Positions 42,624 to 50,640 of a DNA stretch of 64,000 nt are shown here, piece by piece. Position 1 is the first letter of the stretch; each line of letters starts with the position of its first letter. The notes beneath the pieces are model-generated. The model had not been told where the DNA came from and did not search any database. It saw only the letters and a program-made list of their open reading frames with translations. Both the position numbers and the translations under genes were made by a program. The stretch spans positions 2,480,001 to 2,544,000 of the forward strand of contig NZ_JAVDVK010000001.1 of the NCBI RefSeq assembly GCF_031456835.1, in the 5' to 3' direction. Origin of the DNA: Leifsonia shinshuensis (GTDB taxonomy: Bacteria; Actinomycetota; Actinomycetes; Actinomycetales; Microbacteriaceae).

Positions 42624-43823
42624 GTGAAACTCGCCATCCTCTCGCGCGCCCCGCACGCGTACTCGACGCAGCGGCTGCGTTCGGCGGCCGAGAGCCGCGG
42701 CCACGCGGTGAAGGTGCTCAACACGCTGCGGTTCGCGATCGACCTCTCCGGCGACGAGCCCGACCTGCAGTACCGGGGGCGGCTGCTCTCCGACTACGAC
42801 GCCATCCTGCCGCGCATCGGCAACTCGATCACGTACTACGGCACGGCCGTGGTGCGGCAGTTCGAGCAGATGGATGTGTACACGCCGAACACGGCCAACG
42901 GCATCACGAACTCGCGGGACAAGCTGCGGGCGACGCAGATCCTGTCCCGCCACAACATCGGGATGCCGCGCACGGCGTTCGTGAACAGCCGCGCGGATGT
43001 GCGCATGGCGATCGAGCGGGTCGGCGGGGCGCCGGTCGTGATCAAGCTGCTCGAGGGCACCCAGGGCATCGGCGTGATTCTCGCGCCGGAGGCGAAGATC
43101 GCCGAGTCGATCATCGAGACGCTGCACTCGACCAAGCAGAACGTCCTCATCCAGAGCTTCATCGCGGAGAGCCGCGGCCGTGACATCCGGGCGCTGGTCG
43201 TCGGCGACCGGGTCGTCGCCGCGATGCGTCGCGTGGCGAGCGGGGACGAGTTCCGCTCCAACGTGCACCGCGGGGGCACGGTCGAGAAGGTCGCGCTGAC
43301 GCCCGAGTTCGAGGAGGCCGCGGTCCGCTCGGCGCAGATCATGGGCCTCCGCGTCGCGGGCGTCGACATGCTGGAGGGCAAGGACGGCCCGCTGGTGATG
43401 GAGGTCAACTCCTCACCGGGCCTCGAAGGCATCGAGCGGGCGACCGGGCTGGATGTGGCGGGCGCGATCATCGACTTCATCGACAATCAGGTCGCCTTCC
43501 CCGAGATCGACGTGCGTCAGCGGCTCAGCGTCTCGACCGGCTACGGGGTGGCCGAGCTGCTCGTGCACTCCAACGCGGACCTCGTCGGCAAGTCGCTCCG
43601 CGACTCCGGCCTCGGCGACCGCGACATCTCGGTGCTCACCCTGCACCGCGGCACGTCCGTCATCCCGAACCCGCGCAGCGGCGTGGTGCTGGAGTCGGGC
43701 GACCGGCTGCTGTGCTTCGGCCGCCTGGAGGAGATGCGGTCGATGATCCCGGACCGCCGCAAGCGGCGAGCCAAGGTGCGCAAGTTGCCGAAGGAGGCTC
43801 AGGAGGCGCTCACTGAGGAGTGA
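42624..43823 (+). CDS. RimK-family ATP-grasp ligase fused to C-terminal RCK_C (TrkA_C) domain
   Basis: 399 residues. Residues 1-290 are RimK-like: MKLAILSRAPHAYSTQRL, the pre-ATP-grasp segment NTANGITNSRDKLRATQIL, the ATP-grasp GGAPVVIKLLEGTQGIGV, and metal ligands in VDMLEGKDGPLVMEVNSSPG. RimK adds glutamates to ribosomal protein S6; the target here is unproven. Residues ~303-385 (VAELLVHSNADLVGKSLRDS to LLCFGRLEEM) resemble the TrkA_C domain of potassium-channel regulators, known to bind ligands including c-di-AMP. GTG 42624 follows CAGGAG by ~8 nt. The 3' end overlaps the convergent PrsW gene by 14 nt. Confidence 0.88.
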   Translation: MKLAILSRAPHAYSTQRLRSAAESRGHAVKVLNTLRFAIDLSGDEPDLQYRGRLLSDYDAILPRIGNSITYYGTAVVRQFEQMDVYTPNTANGITNSRDKLRATQILSRHNIGMPRTAFVNSRADVRMAIERVGGAPVVIKLLEGTQGIGVILAPEAKIAESIIETLHSTKQNVLIQSFIAESRGRDIRALVVGDRVVAAMRRVASGDEFRSNVHRGGTVEKVALTPEFEEAAVRSAQIMGLRVAGVDMLEGKDGPLVMEVNSSPGLEGIERATGLDVAGAIIDFIDNQVAFPEIDVRQRLSVSTGYGVAELLVHSNADLVGKSLRDSGLGDRDISVLTLHRGTSVIPNPRSGVVLESGDRLLCFGRLEEMRSMIPDRRKRRAKVRKLPKEAQEALTEE

Positions 43824-44754
43824 GCCCCGGCCGCTCGGCGCGCAGTCGGTCGGCGCGGTGGTAGTGGCGGAGGATCAGCCACAGCGTCAGGATGCCGCCG
43901 GCGGCCGCCACGGCCAGCACCACGATGTACAGGATGCCCGCGAGCGCCGTCACGGCGGACGCCGTCTGCGTGGTGAGGCCGCCCGCGGTGGTCAGCTCCG
44001 CCAGGGCGCGGCCGTTGGCGATCAGCGCGATCACGGCTGCCAGGTCGCTCGCCGAGTCCCACAGCCCGTGCAGCACTGCCACACCGACGTAGGTCACCAC
44101 GATCCAGATCGAGAACCGGAACCGGTCGCGTCCGCGCGCAGCACCGAACAGCACGGCGCCGAGCACCGCGGTCCACAGCACGTGCCCCACCGGCGCGAGG
44201 ATGGCGCGCAGCACCTCGGTCTGCAGCAGCGAGACGAGATCGATGCCCTGCGCGGTGATCGCCGCGTTGAACGCGTAGCCTGCCGACTCGAACGCCGCGA
44301 AACCGGCGCCGACGGTCGCGCCGAGCAGGGCGCCCTGGGTCGCCGTCTTCGGCACGACGCGCCACCCGATGATGATCAGGAGCACCGCCTTCACGAACTC
44401 CTCGATCAGCCCGACGAGCAGGTACATGCCCCACGACTGGTGCAGGTTCACCTCCAGCAGGGATGCGCCGAGCACGCCGAAGATGCCGCCGACGAAGAAC
44501 GCGAGCACGAGCTGGAGCGCGCTGATGCTGCCGGTCACCCGCTCGATCGCGAACAGGACCACGCAGAACGGGACCAGGAAGCTGCCGATCAGGATGAGCG
44601 TGGGCACCAGGTTGGTGTTGCCGGTGGTCGCGGTGACGACGATCGTCAGCACCCAGAGCGCGAAGCCGGTCAGCAGGGTCTTCCACCACCAGCCATGGTG
44701 GTGGTGCGGGTGCGGCGCCACGGCGGGCGTGTCCACGGTGATGTCAGCAGCCAT
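43810..44754 (-). CDS. PrsW family intramembrane metalloprotease
   Basis: 314 residues with ~8 hydrophobic segments. PrsW-type glutamic/zinc proteases cut membrane substrates such as anti-sigma factors. Family motifs: EEFVKAV (E-E-X3-K type), FAAFESAGYAF with the conserved glutamate, LRAILAPVGHVLWTAVLG and HGLWDSASD. The N-terminus is cytoplasmic with HPHHHHGWWW. ATG 44754 is preferred because GAGGGG lies 6-8 nt upstream; ATG 44793 has its purine-rich site directly abutting. The gene ends within the RimK 3' end on the opposite strand. Confidence 0.88.
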   Translation of the reverse strand: MAADITVDTPAVAPHPHHHHGWWWKTLLTGFALWVLTIVVTATTGNTNLVPTLILIGSFLVPFCVVLFAIERVTGSISALQLVLAFFVGGIFGVLGASLLEVNLHQSWGMYLLVGLIEEFVKAVLLIIIGWRVVPKTATQGALLGATVGAGFAAFESAGYAFNAAITAQGIDLVSLLQTEVLRAILAPVGHVLWTAVLGAVLFGAARGRDRFRFSIWIVVTYVGVAVLHGLWDSASDLAAVIALIANGRALAELTTAGGLTTQTASAVTALAGILYIVVLAVAAAGGILTLWLILRHYHRADRLRAERPGLTPQ

Positions 44755-44931
44755 CGTGATCCCCTCGGTCGGTGGCGGAGGTGTGTCGGACATCCTCCCA
44801 CCGTGTGGCATGGTTCACGAGAGAATCGCGTCATCGTCGCCGGGACGACCCGTCTTCATCGGTGAGGGGTGCTGGGTCGGCTTCTGGGATCGCCTCTCGG
44901 GTCACGGTCCGCCATGAGCGGGAGCGTGACG

Positions 44932-44960
44932 GAGCCCGCCGATGACGCATCGGCGGGCTC
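44932..44960 (-). terminator. Terminator of the exosortase-like gene
   Basis: GAGCCCGCCGATG-ACG-CATCGGCGGGCTC: perfect 13-bp stem with a 3-nt loop, 11 bp past the stop of the minus-strand gene that ends at 44972. Confidence 0.7.
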
Positions 44961-44971
44961 GTCTCGTTCGA

Positions 44972-45598
44972 TCAGTCTTCGTCGGTGAGCGCCCCGGGCG
45001 TCTCCTCCGCGACCGCCGTGCGCGCCTTCCGCTTGAACGGGCCGATCATGATGCGGAACATCACGAACAGTGTCGCCACGCTGCCCGAGAGCATGAAGAC
45101 GGTCCCGAAGACGGCGTGTGTCCAGTCGAACCCGGCCTGGCCCCAGGTGATGGTCGCCGCGGTGATCATCCCGATGCGAGCGAAGTTGATGACCAGGATC
45201 ATCCCGGCGGCGACGGCCACGCCGATCAGCCAGCGGCTCCACTGGAGGCGCGCGAGAACGGTGATCAGGGTCGCGCTCAGGACGAGGACCGGGATCAGCA
45301 CCATCAGTGCGGTGCACTCGGCGGTGATCTGGAGCCCGAGGTAGTGGCTGGGGGTCTGACGGATCACGACCTGGTCGCGGAACGCGAACACCCCGTCTCC
45401 GAGGAACGGCTTGACCAGAGCTGTCATCACCGTCGCCTCGCCGATGCGGAACGCCTGCTGTCCGATGACGAGCAGGACGCTCAGCGCAATCAGCGCTGCG
45501 CCGGCGGCGGCACGGACGATTCGTCGGCCGGGGGACAGCGGCTTCACGCCTTCGGGCGTTTCGGGGGAACGGGTGCGAGCGAGAACTGCTGAAGCCAT
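44972..45598 (-). CDS. Exosortase/archaeosortase family protein
   Basis: 208 residues with ~5-6 hydrophobic segments. The predicted catalytic residues of this membrane transpeptidase family stand in the right order and context: Cys95 (ITAECTALMVLIPV), Arg141 (VINFARIGMIT) and His161 (FDWTHAVFGTVF). Members cleave C-terminal sorting tails of exported proteins and may join them to lipid or polymer. A GGAGGTCG site lies 6-7 nt before ATG 45598. No recognisable cognate target is adjacent; the best candidate in the window is the surface protein at 34.4-35.6 kb. A 40-bp-periodic palindrome array begins ~150 bp upstream. Confidence 0.82.
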   Translation of the reverse strand: MASAVLARTRSPETPEGVKPLSPGRRIVRAAAGAALIALSVLLVIGQQAFRIGEATVMTALVKPFLGDGVFAFRDQVVIRQTPSHYLGLQITAECTALMVLIPVLVLSATLITVLARLQWSRWLIGVAVAAGMILVINFARIGMITAATITWGQAGFDWTHAVFGTVFMLSGSVATLFVMFRIMIGPFKRKARTAVAEETPGALTDED

Positions 45599-45915
45599 GG
45601 GCGGCGACCTCCACGTGTGCGTGTTCGTCCGGCACGGCGCGCAACCGGATCAACTACAGAGACGAGAGGGGCGGGGACGCCATGACGGCGGGGAAAGCGG
45701 GGCCAGGCAACTGACAGGTACGGGCCGGGGGTCGCGCGCGTGGGCGTCGGAGATTTGTGCCAAATCGTGGTTTTGGGATCGTCGGAACCAAGATTTGTGC
45801 CAAAACGCGGTTTGGGAGCGTCACAACTCAGATTTGTGCCAAATCGCGGTTTAGGGAGGCTCGAAAGCGAGATTTGGCGCAAATCGTGGTCGGGAGGAGG
45901 TGCCCCGACGAGCGG
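45599..45915. other. 317-bp intergenic region upstream of the exosortase-like gene
   Basis: Carries no gene. The first ~150 bp presumably hold the exosortase promoter; no clear -10/-35 pair was recognised. The rest is the left palindrome array (45751-45890) running almost up to the tetR remnant. Confidence 0.5.
45751..45890. repeat. Left 40-bp-periodic palindrome array (4 units)
   Basis: Four units start at 45751, 45791, 45830 and 45870 (periods 40, 39, 40). Each begins with the dyad AGATTTGTGCCAAATCG (second unit CAAAACG, fourth AGATTTGGCGCAAATCG) and continues with a G/T-rich segment such as CGCGGTTTNGGGAG. The core GATTTG-TGC-CAAATC is a 6-bp inverted repeat with a 3-bp centre. Confidence 0.8.
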
Positions 45916-46345
45916 TCAGCGCAGCGCGCGGATGCGGGCGATGCCGTCGCGCACGAGGGCGGGCAGGTCGAGTGGCTCGTCGGACGACACCCAGCGCTCG
46001 AAGGCCAGGTGGAAGGCGGCCAGCGCGGCCTGCGCGGCGATCGACGCCTCCACCGGGTCGACGCCGCGGTCCTGCAGGGCCCGGGCTGCGGCGGACCCGA
46101 CCGTCGACAGCTTCAGCAGCTCGCGCTCCTGGAGGCTGGGGTTGGCCGCGATCACGGCGGCGCGGCGACGGGGGAAGTCGGGGTCAGGCTGGTTCTGGAT
46201 GAAGCCGGCGGCCGCCTCGAAGCCGGCGGCGGCCGCATCCAGCGCGGAAGCACCGGGCGGAGCGACGGCGATCGCGGTCAGCACGGCCTCCTTGAAGAGG
46301 TCGGACCCGGCGAACAGCACCTCGCGCTTGTCGGCGAAGTAGCGG
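45916..46345 (-). pseudogene. TetR family regulator remnant lacking its DNA-binding domain
   Basis: About 141 residues match the back of a TetR regulator: RYFADKREVLFAGSDLFKEA (the end of the HTH region and following helix) through ERWVSSDEPLDLPALVRDGI and the natural stop. The ~40 residues of the helix-turn-helix are missing: before RYFADK the frame reads P/R-rich antisense sequence of the neighbouring SDR fragment. Without the HTH it cannot bind DNA. The open frame up to 46503 should not be taken as a real N-terminus. Confidence 0.8.
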
Positions 46346-46346
46346 G

Positions 46347-46613
46347 GTGGTGCACGCGGTGGCGGAGGAGGGCGTCCCGTCGCGCGCCATCGCCGAGGCG
46401 ATCGGACATGGTGCCGACGTACCCGTCGCGTCCATCCACCCGGCGGAGGTCGAGTCGCACTTCGGCTGGATCGGCGCCTTCTTCGGGCTCGACATCCCCG
46501 CATCGAGCGCGCTCACGCGGCAGCGGCTGGGCTGGGAGCCCGTCGGCCCGACCCTCCTCGAGGACCTCGCGACGCCCTCCTACTTCGCGCGGGCGGCCGC
46601 AGCGGCGCGCTGA
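46347..46613 (+). pseudogene. C-terminal remnant of an NAD-dependent epimerase/SDR oxidoreductase
   Basis: 88 residues beginning around HAVAEEGVPSRAIAEAIG and including FGWIGAFFGLDIPASSALT and RLGWEPVGPTLLEDL, which match the C-terminal substrate-binding part of extended short-chain dehydrogenases (~290 residues when complete). The Rossmann fold with the NAD-binding glycines and the YXXXK site are missing. No ribosome site precedes the GTG. It abuts the truncated tetR head-to-head at about 46345. Confidence 0.8.
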
Positions 46614-46651
46614 GCGCCGGCGCGCGGCCGGCCGCCTGGCACCGGCGGGCG

Positions 46652-46708
46652 AGATTTGGCACAAATCGCGGTATTGGAAGCGCCATAACCGCGATTTGGC
46701 ACAAATCT
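46652..46708. repeat. Right palindrome array, pair R1
   Basis: Two units 40 bp apart: AGATTTGGCACAAATCG at 46652 and CGATTTGGCACAAATCT at 46692. The core is the reverse complement of the left-array core, so the array lies in inverted orientation on the other side of the tetR/SDR scar. Confidence 0.8.
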
Positions 46709-46743
46709 CTGGGGAAGCGCGGGCTCACGTCACAGGGAGCGGG

Positions 46744-46803
46744 ACATTCGTCACGAATGGCGGCGTGGGATGCGACAGAAGCGACATTCGGCACGAATCG
46801 CGG
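46744..46803. repeat. Right palindrome array, diverged pair R2
   Basis: ACATTCGTCACGAATGG at 46744 and ACATTCGGCACGAATCG at 46784, again exactly 40 bp apart. The core ATTCGGCACGAAT differs from the R1 core (ATTTGGCACAAAT) by compensating changes that keep the dyad. Confidence 0.7.
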
Positions 46804-46838
46804 GACCGACGCGGCGCGCCCCGCGCGACACGCGCCGG

Positions 46839-46895
46839 CGAGTCGTGAGTGGATGCGCGAATCGGCGCCGAGTGGCGACATGTAGTCACCACTCG
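46839..46895 (-). repeat. 57-bp element, copy E (inverted)
   Basis: Reverse complement begins CGAGTGGTGACTACATGTCG and ends CATCCACTCACGACTCG, matching copies C and D at both ends and in the ATGTCGCCACTCG stretch. Same 57-bp length. Lies 12 bp before the 3' end of the gadC-like gene. Confidence 0.75.
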
Positions 46896-46907
46896 GCGCC
46901 GAGGCGC

Positions 46908-48560
46908 TCAGACCGGGCCGGCGGCCGGGCCGGTGCGCGGCGGCGCCGGCGGCGTAGCCGGCGGCGCGGCCGACGCGCCGGGCGGGGCGGCGGTCTGGCC
47001 GGGGTTCACCAGCACGTCGTCGAAGGTCGCCTTCTCCTCGGGGGTCCGCTGATCCCAGGAGGGGTGCCGGATCGCGTAGAAGATCAGCGGCGGCACGCCC
47101 AGGATGATGACGACGACCGCCACCAGCAGCGGATACGCCCATCCTGGAGCCCCGGCCGCGAAGCCCGCGGGCGGCACGAAGCCGAGCGCGAATGCGGCGA
47201 AGCAGGCGAGGAACCCGATCGTCGCGATCAGGCCCATCGCCGGGGTGCGGTACGTGCGGACGACCTGCGGATGCGTCCGCCGCAGCCGCATGGCCGCCGC
47301 GAACATGAGCATGTACATGATCAGGTAGAGCGCCGCGGCCATGTCCACCAGCAGGATGAACGCGGTGTTGATGTTCGGCACGAAGATGAACAGCGCCGCG
47401 AGCAGCGTCACCACGATGCCCTGCACGTTCAGGATGCCGACCTGCACGCCCGCCTTGTTCCGGCGCTGCAGGAACACCGGCAGGTAGCCGGAGCGGGCCG
47501 CGGCGAGGAGGCCGCGGGACGGTCCGGCGATCCACGTCACGACGGACGCGAAGGCGCCGAGGGCGATCAGCAGCGAGATCAGCGGGACGGCCCAGCCCAT
47601 CCCCCAGGCGTCGAAGTACGTCTTGAACGCGAGGTTGATGCCGGTGGTCAGCCCGAGCTCCGACGACGGCACCGCGACCGAGATCGCGATGGTCGGGAAG
47701 ATGAAGATGCCCAGGATGAGGATCGACGAGATCAGCACCGTCTTCGGGTACCCGCTGCCCGGGTTCTTCAGGTCGTTCGCGTGCACGGCGTTCACCTCCA
47801 TGCCCGCGTAGGCGAGCACATTGGAGACGATGAGCACGATCGAGGCGATGCCGGTGAAGGGCGGGATGATCGCGGAGGCGGTCAGCGGCGTCTCGCTCGG
47901 GTGGCCGGTCCCGAGCCAGATGATCCCGAACAGGATGAGCAGCACGCCCGGGAAGATCGTTCCCGCCAGCCCCGACCACGACCCGACCTTCGCGAACAGG
48001 TTGCCGCCGCGGAGGGTGATGTAGGTCGAGAACCAGTAGATGACCAGGATGACGACCGCCGTGTAGAAGCCGGAGTTCGCCAGGTTCGGGTCGAGGAACA
48101 CGAACGCCAGCGACGCCGCGATGAAGGCGATCTGCGTGGGATACCAGACCACGTTCTGCACCCACTGAAGCCAGATCGCCTGGAATCCCCACTTCTCGCC
48201 GAACGCCATCCGCACCCAGGTGAAGACGCCGCCCTTCCAGCCGGTCGCCAGTTCCGCGGCCACCAGCGCCACCGGGATCAGGAAGAAGATCGCCGGGATG
48301 ATGAACAGCGTCACCGAGCCGAGGCCGAAGCCGGCCATGGCGGGGAGGCTGCGCAGCGAGGCGACGGCCACCACCGTCAGCATCGCCAGCTGCGTCAGGC
48401 TCATGAACTTGGTCGCGGTGGTGCCCGGGGCACCGATGGCCGGCTTGTGCGGAACCGCGTCGAAGGGATGCGGCTTCACGTGGTCGGGGGAAGGCGCCGA
48501 CGTTCCGTCGGCCCGTGTCTGCCGAGCCGCGGCCTTGCCGGGCTCGCTCGTTGCCGTCAT
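46908..48560 (-). CDS. gadC: Glutamate:GABA antiporter (GadC-like APC permease)
   Basis: 550 residues with ~12 hydrophobic segments; amino-acid/polyamine/organocation family. Exchanges external glutamate for internal GABA, so that decarboxylation by the adjacent GadB consumes protons (acid resistance). VAAELATGWKGGVFTWVRMAF and YAGMEVNAVHANDLKNPGSGYP are typical of the GadC branch. The ~60-residue N-terminus and the A/P-rich C-terminus are hydrophilic; in E. coli GadC the C-tail is a pH plug, but this tail has different sequence. ATG 48560 follows GGGGAGC. It is 53 bp downstream of gadB on the same strand. Confidence 0.9.
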   Translation of the reverse strand: MTATSEPGKAAARQTRADGTSAPSPDHVKPHPFDAVPHKPAIGAPGTTATKFMSLTQLAMLTVVAVASLRSLPAMAGFGLGSVTLFIIPAIFFLIPVALVAAELATGWKGGVFTWVRMAFGEKWGFQAIWLQWVQNVVWYPTQIAFIAASLAFVFLDPNLANSGFYTAVVILVIYWFSTYITLRGGNLFAKVGSWSGLAGTIFPGVLLILFGIIWLGTGHPSETPLTASAIIPPFTGIASIVLIVSNVLAYAGMEVNAVHANDLKNPGSGYPKTVLISSILILGIFIFPTIAISVAVPSSELGLTTGINLAFKTYFDAWGMGWAVPLISLLIALGAFASVVTWIAGPSRGLLAAARSGYLPVFLQRRNKAGVQVGILNVQGIVVTLLAALFIFVPNINTAFILLVDMAAALYLIMYMLMFAAAMRLRRTHPQVVRTYRTPAMGLIATIGFLACFAAFALGFVPPAGFAAGAPGWAYPLLVAVVVIILGVPPLIFYAIRHPSWDQRTPEEKATFDDVLVNPGQTAAPPGASAAPPATPPAPPRTGPAAGPV

Positions 48561-48613
48561 GATTCGCTCCCCGCTCGTCGATGAAGGTCCGTGGATGTGG
48601 CTCAGTGGATGAC

Positions 48614-50047
48614 TCAGTGCGTGAAGGACTGGACCTGGCCCTCGACCGGCATCGGAGCCTCGAGGCGGTCCAGGTAGTCGGCGGCCTCGCGGATGTCGAC
48701 CACCAGCGACTCGGCCAGGTTGCGGCTGAGCCCGTTGCGGACGACGATGCGCTGCACCGTCAGGTCGGCGATGTCGTCCGGCATCGGGTAGGCCGGGATG
48801 AGCCATCCCTTCAGGCGGAGCCGCTCGGACAGGTGGTAGAGGTTCCACTTGTCGGTGTGGCCCTTCTTCAGCTGCCAGGCGAAGACGGGGATGTCGGAGC
48901 CGTCGTTCCACAGCTCGAACGCCGGCATCTTGGCGATCTCGCTGGAGAGGTAGAGGGCGACATCCTGCGACGCCTTCTGGACGCGGTAGTAGCCGTCCCA
49001 CCCGAGCCGGAGGAACAGGTAGTACTGCAGTAGCACCTGTGCGCCCGGGCGCGAGAAGTTCAGCGCGAAGGTCGGCATGTGGCCGCCGAGGTACGTCACG
49101 TCGAACACCAGGTCGGAGGGCAGGTCGTCGACCGTGCGCCAGACCACCCAGCCGAGCCCGGGGTACACCAGGCCGTACTTGTGGGCGGAGGTGCTGATCG
49201 ACACGACCCGGTCGACCCGGAAGTCCCACTCGAGGTCCTTCTGCAGGAACGGCGCGATCATCCCGCCGGAGGCGCCGTCGACGTGGATCTTGATGTCGAG
49301 TCCCGTGTCGGCCTGGATGCGGTCGAGCGCCTTCGAGATCTCCGCGACCGGCTCGTACATCCCGGTGTAGGTGACGCCCATGATCGCGACGACGCCGATG
49401 GTGTTCTCGTCGACGTACTTCTCGAGGTCGTGCCCGTCGAGCACCTTGTGCTCGTCGCTGATCGGCACGTAGCGGGCCTCGACGTCCCAGTAGTTGCAGA
49501 ACTTCTCCCAGCACACCTGCACGGCGCTCGACATGATGAGGTTCGGCTTGTCGGTCGGCTTGCCCGCGGCGCGCCGGGCCTGCTGCCACCGGCGCTTCAG
49601 GGCGAGACCGCCGAGCATGCACGCCTCCGACGAGCCGATGGTGGAGGTTCCGATCGCCTTCTCGGGGTCGGGAGCGTTCCACAGGCCGGCGATGATCTTC
49701 CAGCATCGCGTCTCGATCGCGGCCGTCTGGGGGTACTCGTCCTTGTCGATCATGTTCTTGTCGGCGGACTCGGCGTACAGCCGGGCGGCATGGTCGTCCA
49801 TCCAGGTGCCCACGAACGTCGCCAGGTTGAGGCGTGCGTTGCCGTCGAGCATCGACTCGTCGTGCACGATCTGGTAGGCCGTCTCGGGCAGCGACTCGCT
49901 GTCCGGGATGCGGTCGACGGGCAGGTCGGTGTCCTCACCGGGTCGGGCGAAGATCGGGTTCAGCTGGGTGCGGTCGTTGATGCCCGTGAAGGCGGTGCTG
50001 GGCGACGACGCTGCGGCGGACTTCTCTCCAGGCTCTGCGATGGTCAT
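48614..50047 (-). CDS. gadB: Glutamate decarboxylase
   Basis: 477-residue PLP enzyme turning glutamate into GABA and CO2. STIGSSEACMLGGLALKRRW, the PLP aspartate in HVDGASGGMIAPF and the Schiff-base lysine in SISTSAHKYGLVYPG are clear. Length and N-terminal segment (LPETAYQIVHDESMLDGNAR) agree with GadB/GadA. ATG 50047 is preferred with AGGAG 11 nt upstream; GTG 50059 is possible. A minus-strand TAGCGT at 50145-50150 is a possible -10. Forms the classical acid-resistance pair with the antiporter downstream. Confidence 0.94.
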   Translation of the reverse strand: MTIAEPGEKSAAASSPSTAFTGINDRTQLNPIFARPGEDTDLPVDRIPDSESLPETAYQIVHDESMLDGNARLNLATFVGTWMDDHAARLYAESADKNMIDKDEYPQTAAIETRCWKIIAGLWNAPDPEKAIGTSTIGSSEACMLGGLALKRRWQQARRAAGKPTDKPNLIMSSAVQVCWEKFCNYWDVEARYVPISDEHKVLDGHDLEKYVDENTIGVVAIMGVTYTGMYEPVAEISKALDRIQADTGLDIKIHVDGASGGMIAPFLQKDLEWDFRVDRVVSISTSAHKYGLVYPGLGWVVWRTVDDLPSDLVFDVTYLGGHMPTFALNFSRPGAQVLLQYYLFLRLGWDGYYRVQKASQDVALYLSSEIAKMPAFELWNDGSDIPVFAWQLKKGHTDKWNLYHLSERLRLKGWLIPAYPMPDDIADLTVQRIVVRNGLSRNLAESLVVDIREAADYLDRLEAPMPVEGQVQSFTH

Positions 50048-50188
50048 GGGTTCGTTCACTCCTCGCGGCACGTTCCCGGCTCGCGCGAGGTTCCCCCGGT
50101 CCGCCACCGCGTCGGCCGTGCCCTGGCCCGGCGTGGCACGGCACACGCTAATCACGCCCGTTGGGGCCGCGAAAGACAGTTCCCGGTG

Positions 50189-50572
50189 TCAGGATCCGGA
50201 GCGCTTGAGGGTGCCGATGGTGCTGCCGCCGGTGTCGAGGACGGTCATGGTGTCGCCCTTCACGTTGCCGGTCGCGGCCTTGCTCAGCCAGGTGTCGACG
50301 CCCTCGCAGTGCTTCATCGTGGAGGCGATCGCGCCGAAGGTGATCTCGTCGCCGTCGATCTGACCCTGTCCGCTCAGCTGGTTGCATCCGTCGCTCCCGG
50401 CGAACGTGCCGTCGTTCTGGATGTCGAGGTTGGGCTGACCGGACGACGTCGAGCCCCAGCGGCCGACGACCGCGGCGCCGCTCGGGGTGCCCGCGCATCC
50501 GGCGAGTAGAAGGACTGTGGCGGCGAGGACGGCCGCGGTGCGGGCTGTGGTGATGCGGTGGTGCTGGAGCAT
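50189..50572 (-). CDS. META-domain (HslJ-like) lipoprotein
   Basis: 127 residues. Signal peptide with lipobox LLAGCAGT, then one META domain (VVGRWGSTSSGQPNLDIQND, SDGCNQLSGQG, CEGVDTWLS). META/HslJ proteins are small secreted proteins associated with stress tolerance and novobiocin or heat response; the molecular role is unclear. ATG 50572 follows GGGAGG. A minus-strand TACCCT at 50607-50612 might be the -10. It is upstream of gadB on the same strand and may be induced with it. Confidence 0.82.
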   Translation of the reverse strand: MLQHHRITTARTAAVLAATVLLLAGCAGTPSGAAVVGRWGSTSSGQPNLDIQNDGTFAGSDGCNQLSGQGQIDGDEITFGAIASTMKHCEGVDTWLSKAATGNVKGDTMTVLDTGGSTIGTLKRSGS

Positions 50573-50640
50573 GGTGCCTCCCGGCTGATCCCCTGTCTTT
50601 GCGCGAAGGGTAGCGCCGGGCGCGGGCGGAGCGACAGACG

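Noticed and set aside
45916..46503. A full-length TetR-size regulator starting at 46503
   Set aside because: The first ~50 residues are R/P-rich sequence antisense to the SDR fragment and contain no helix-turn-helix. The similarity to TetR starts only at RYFADK.
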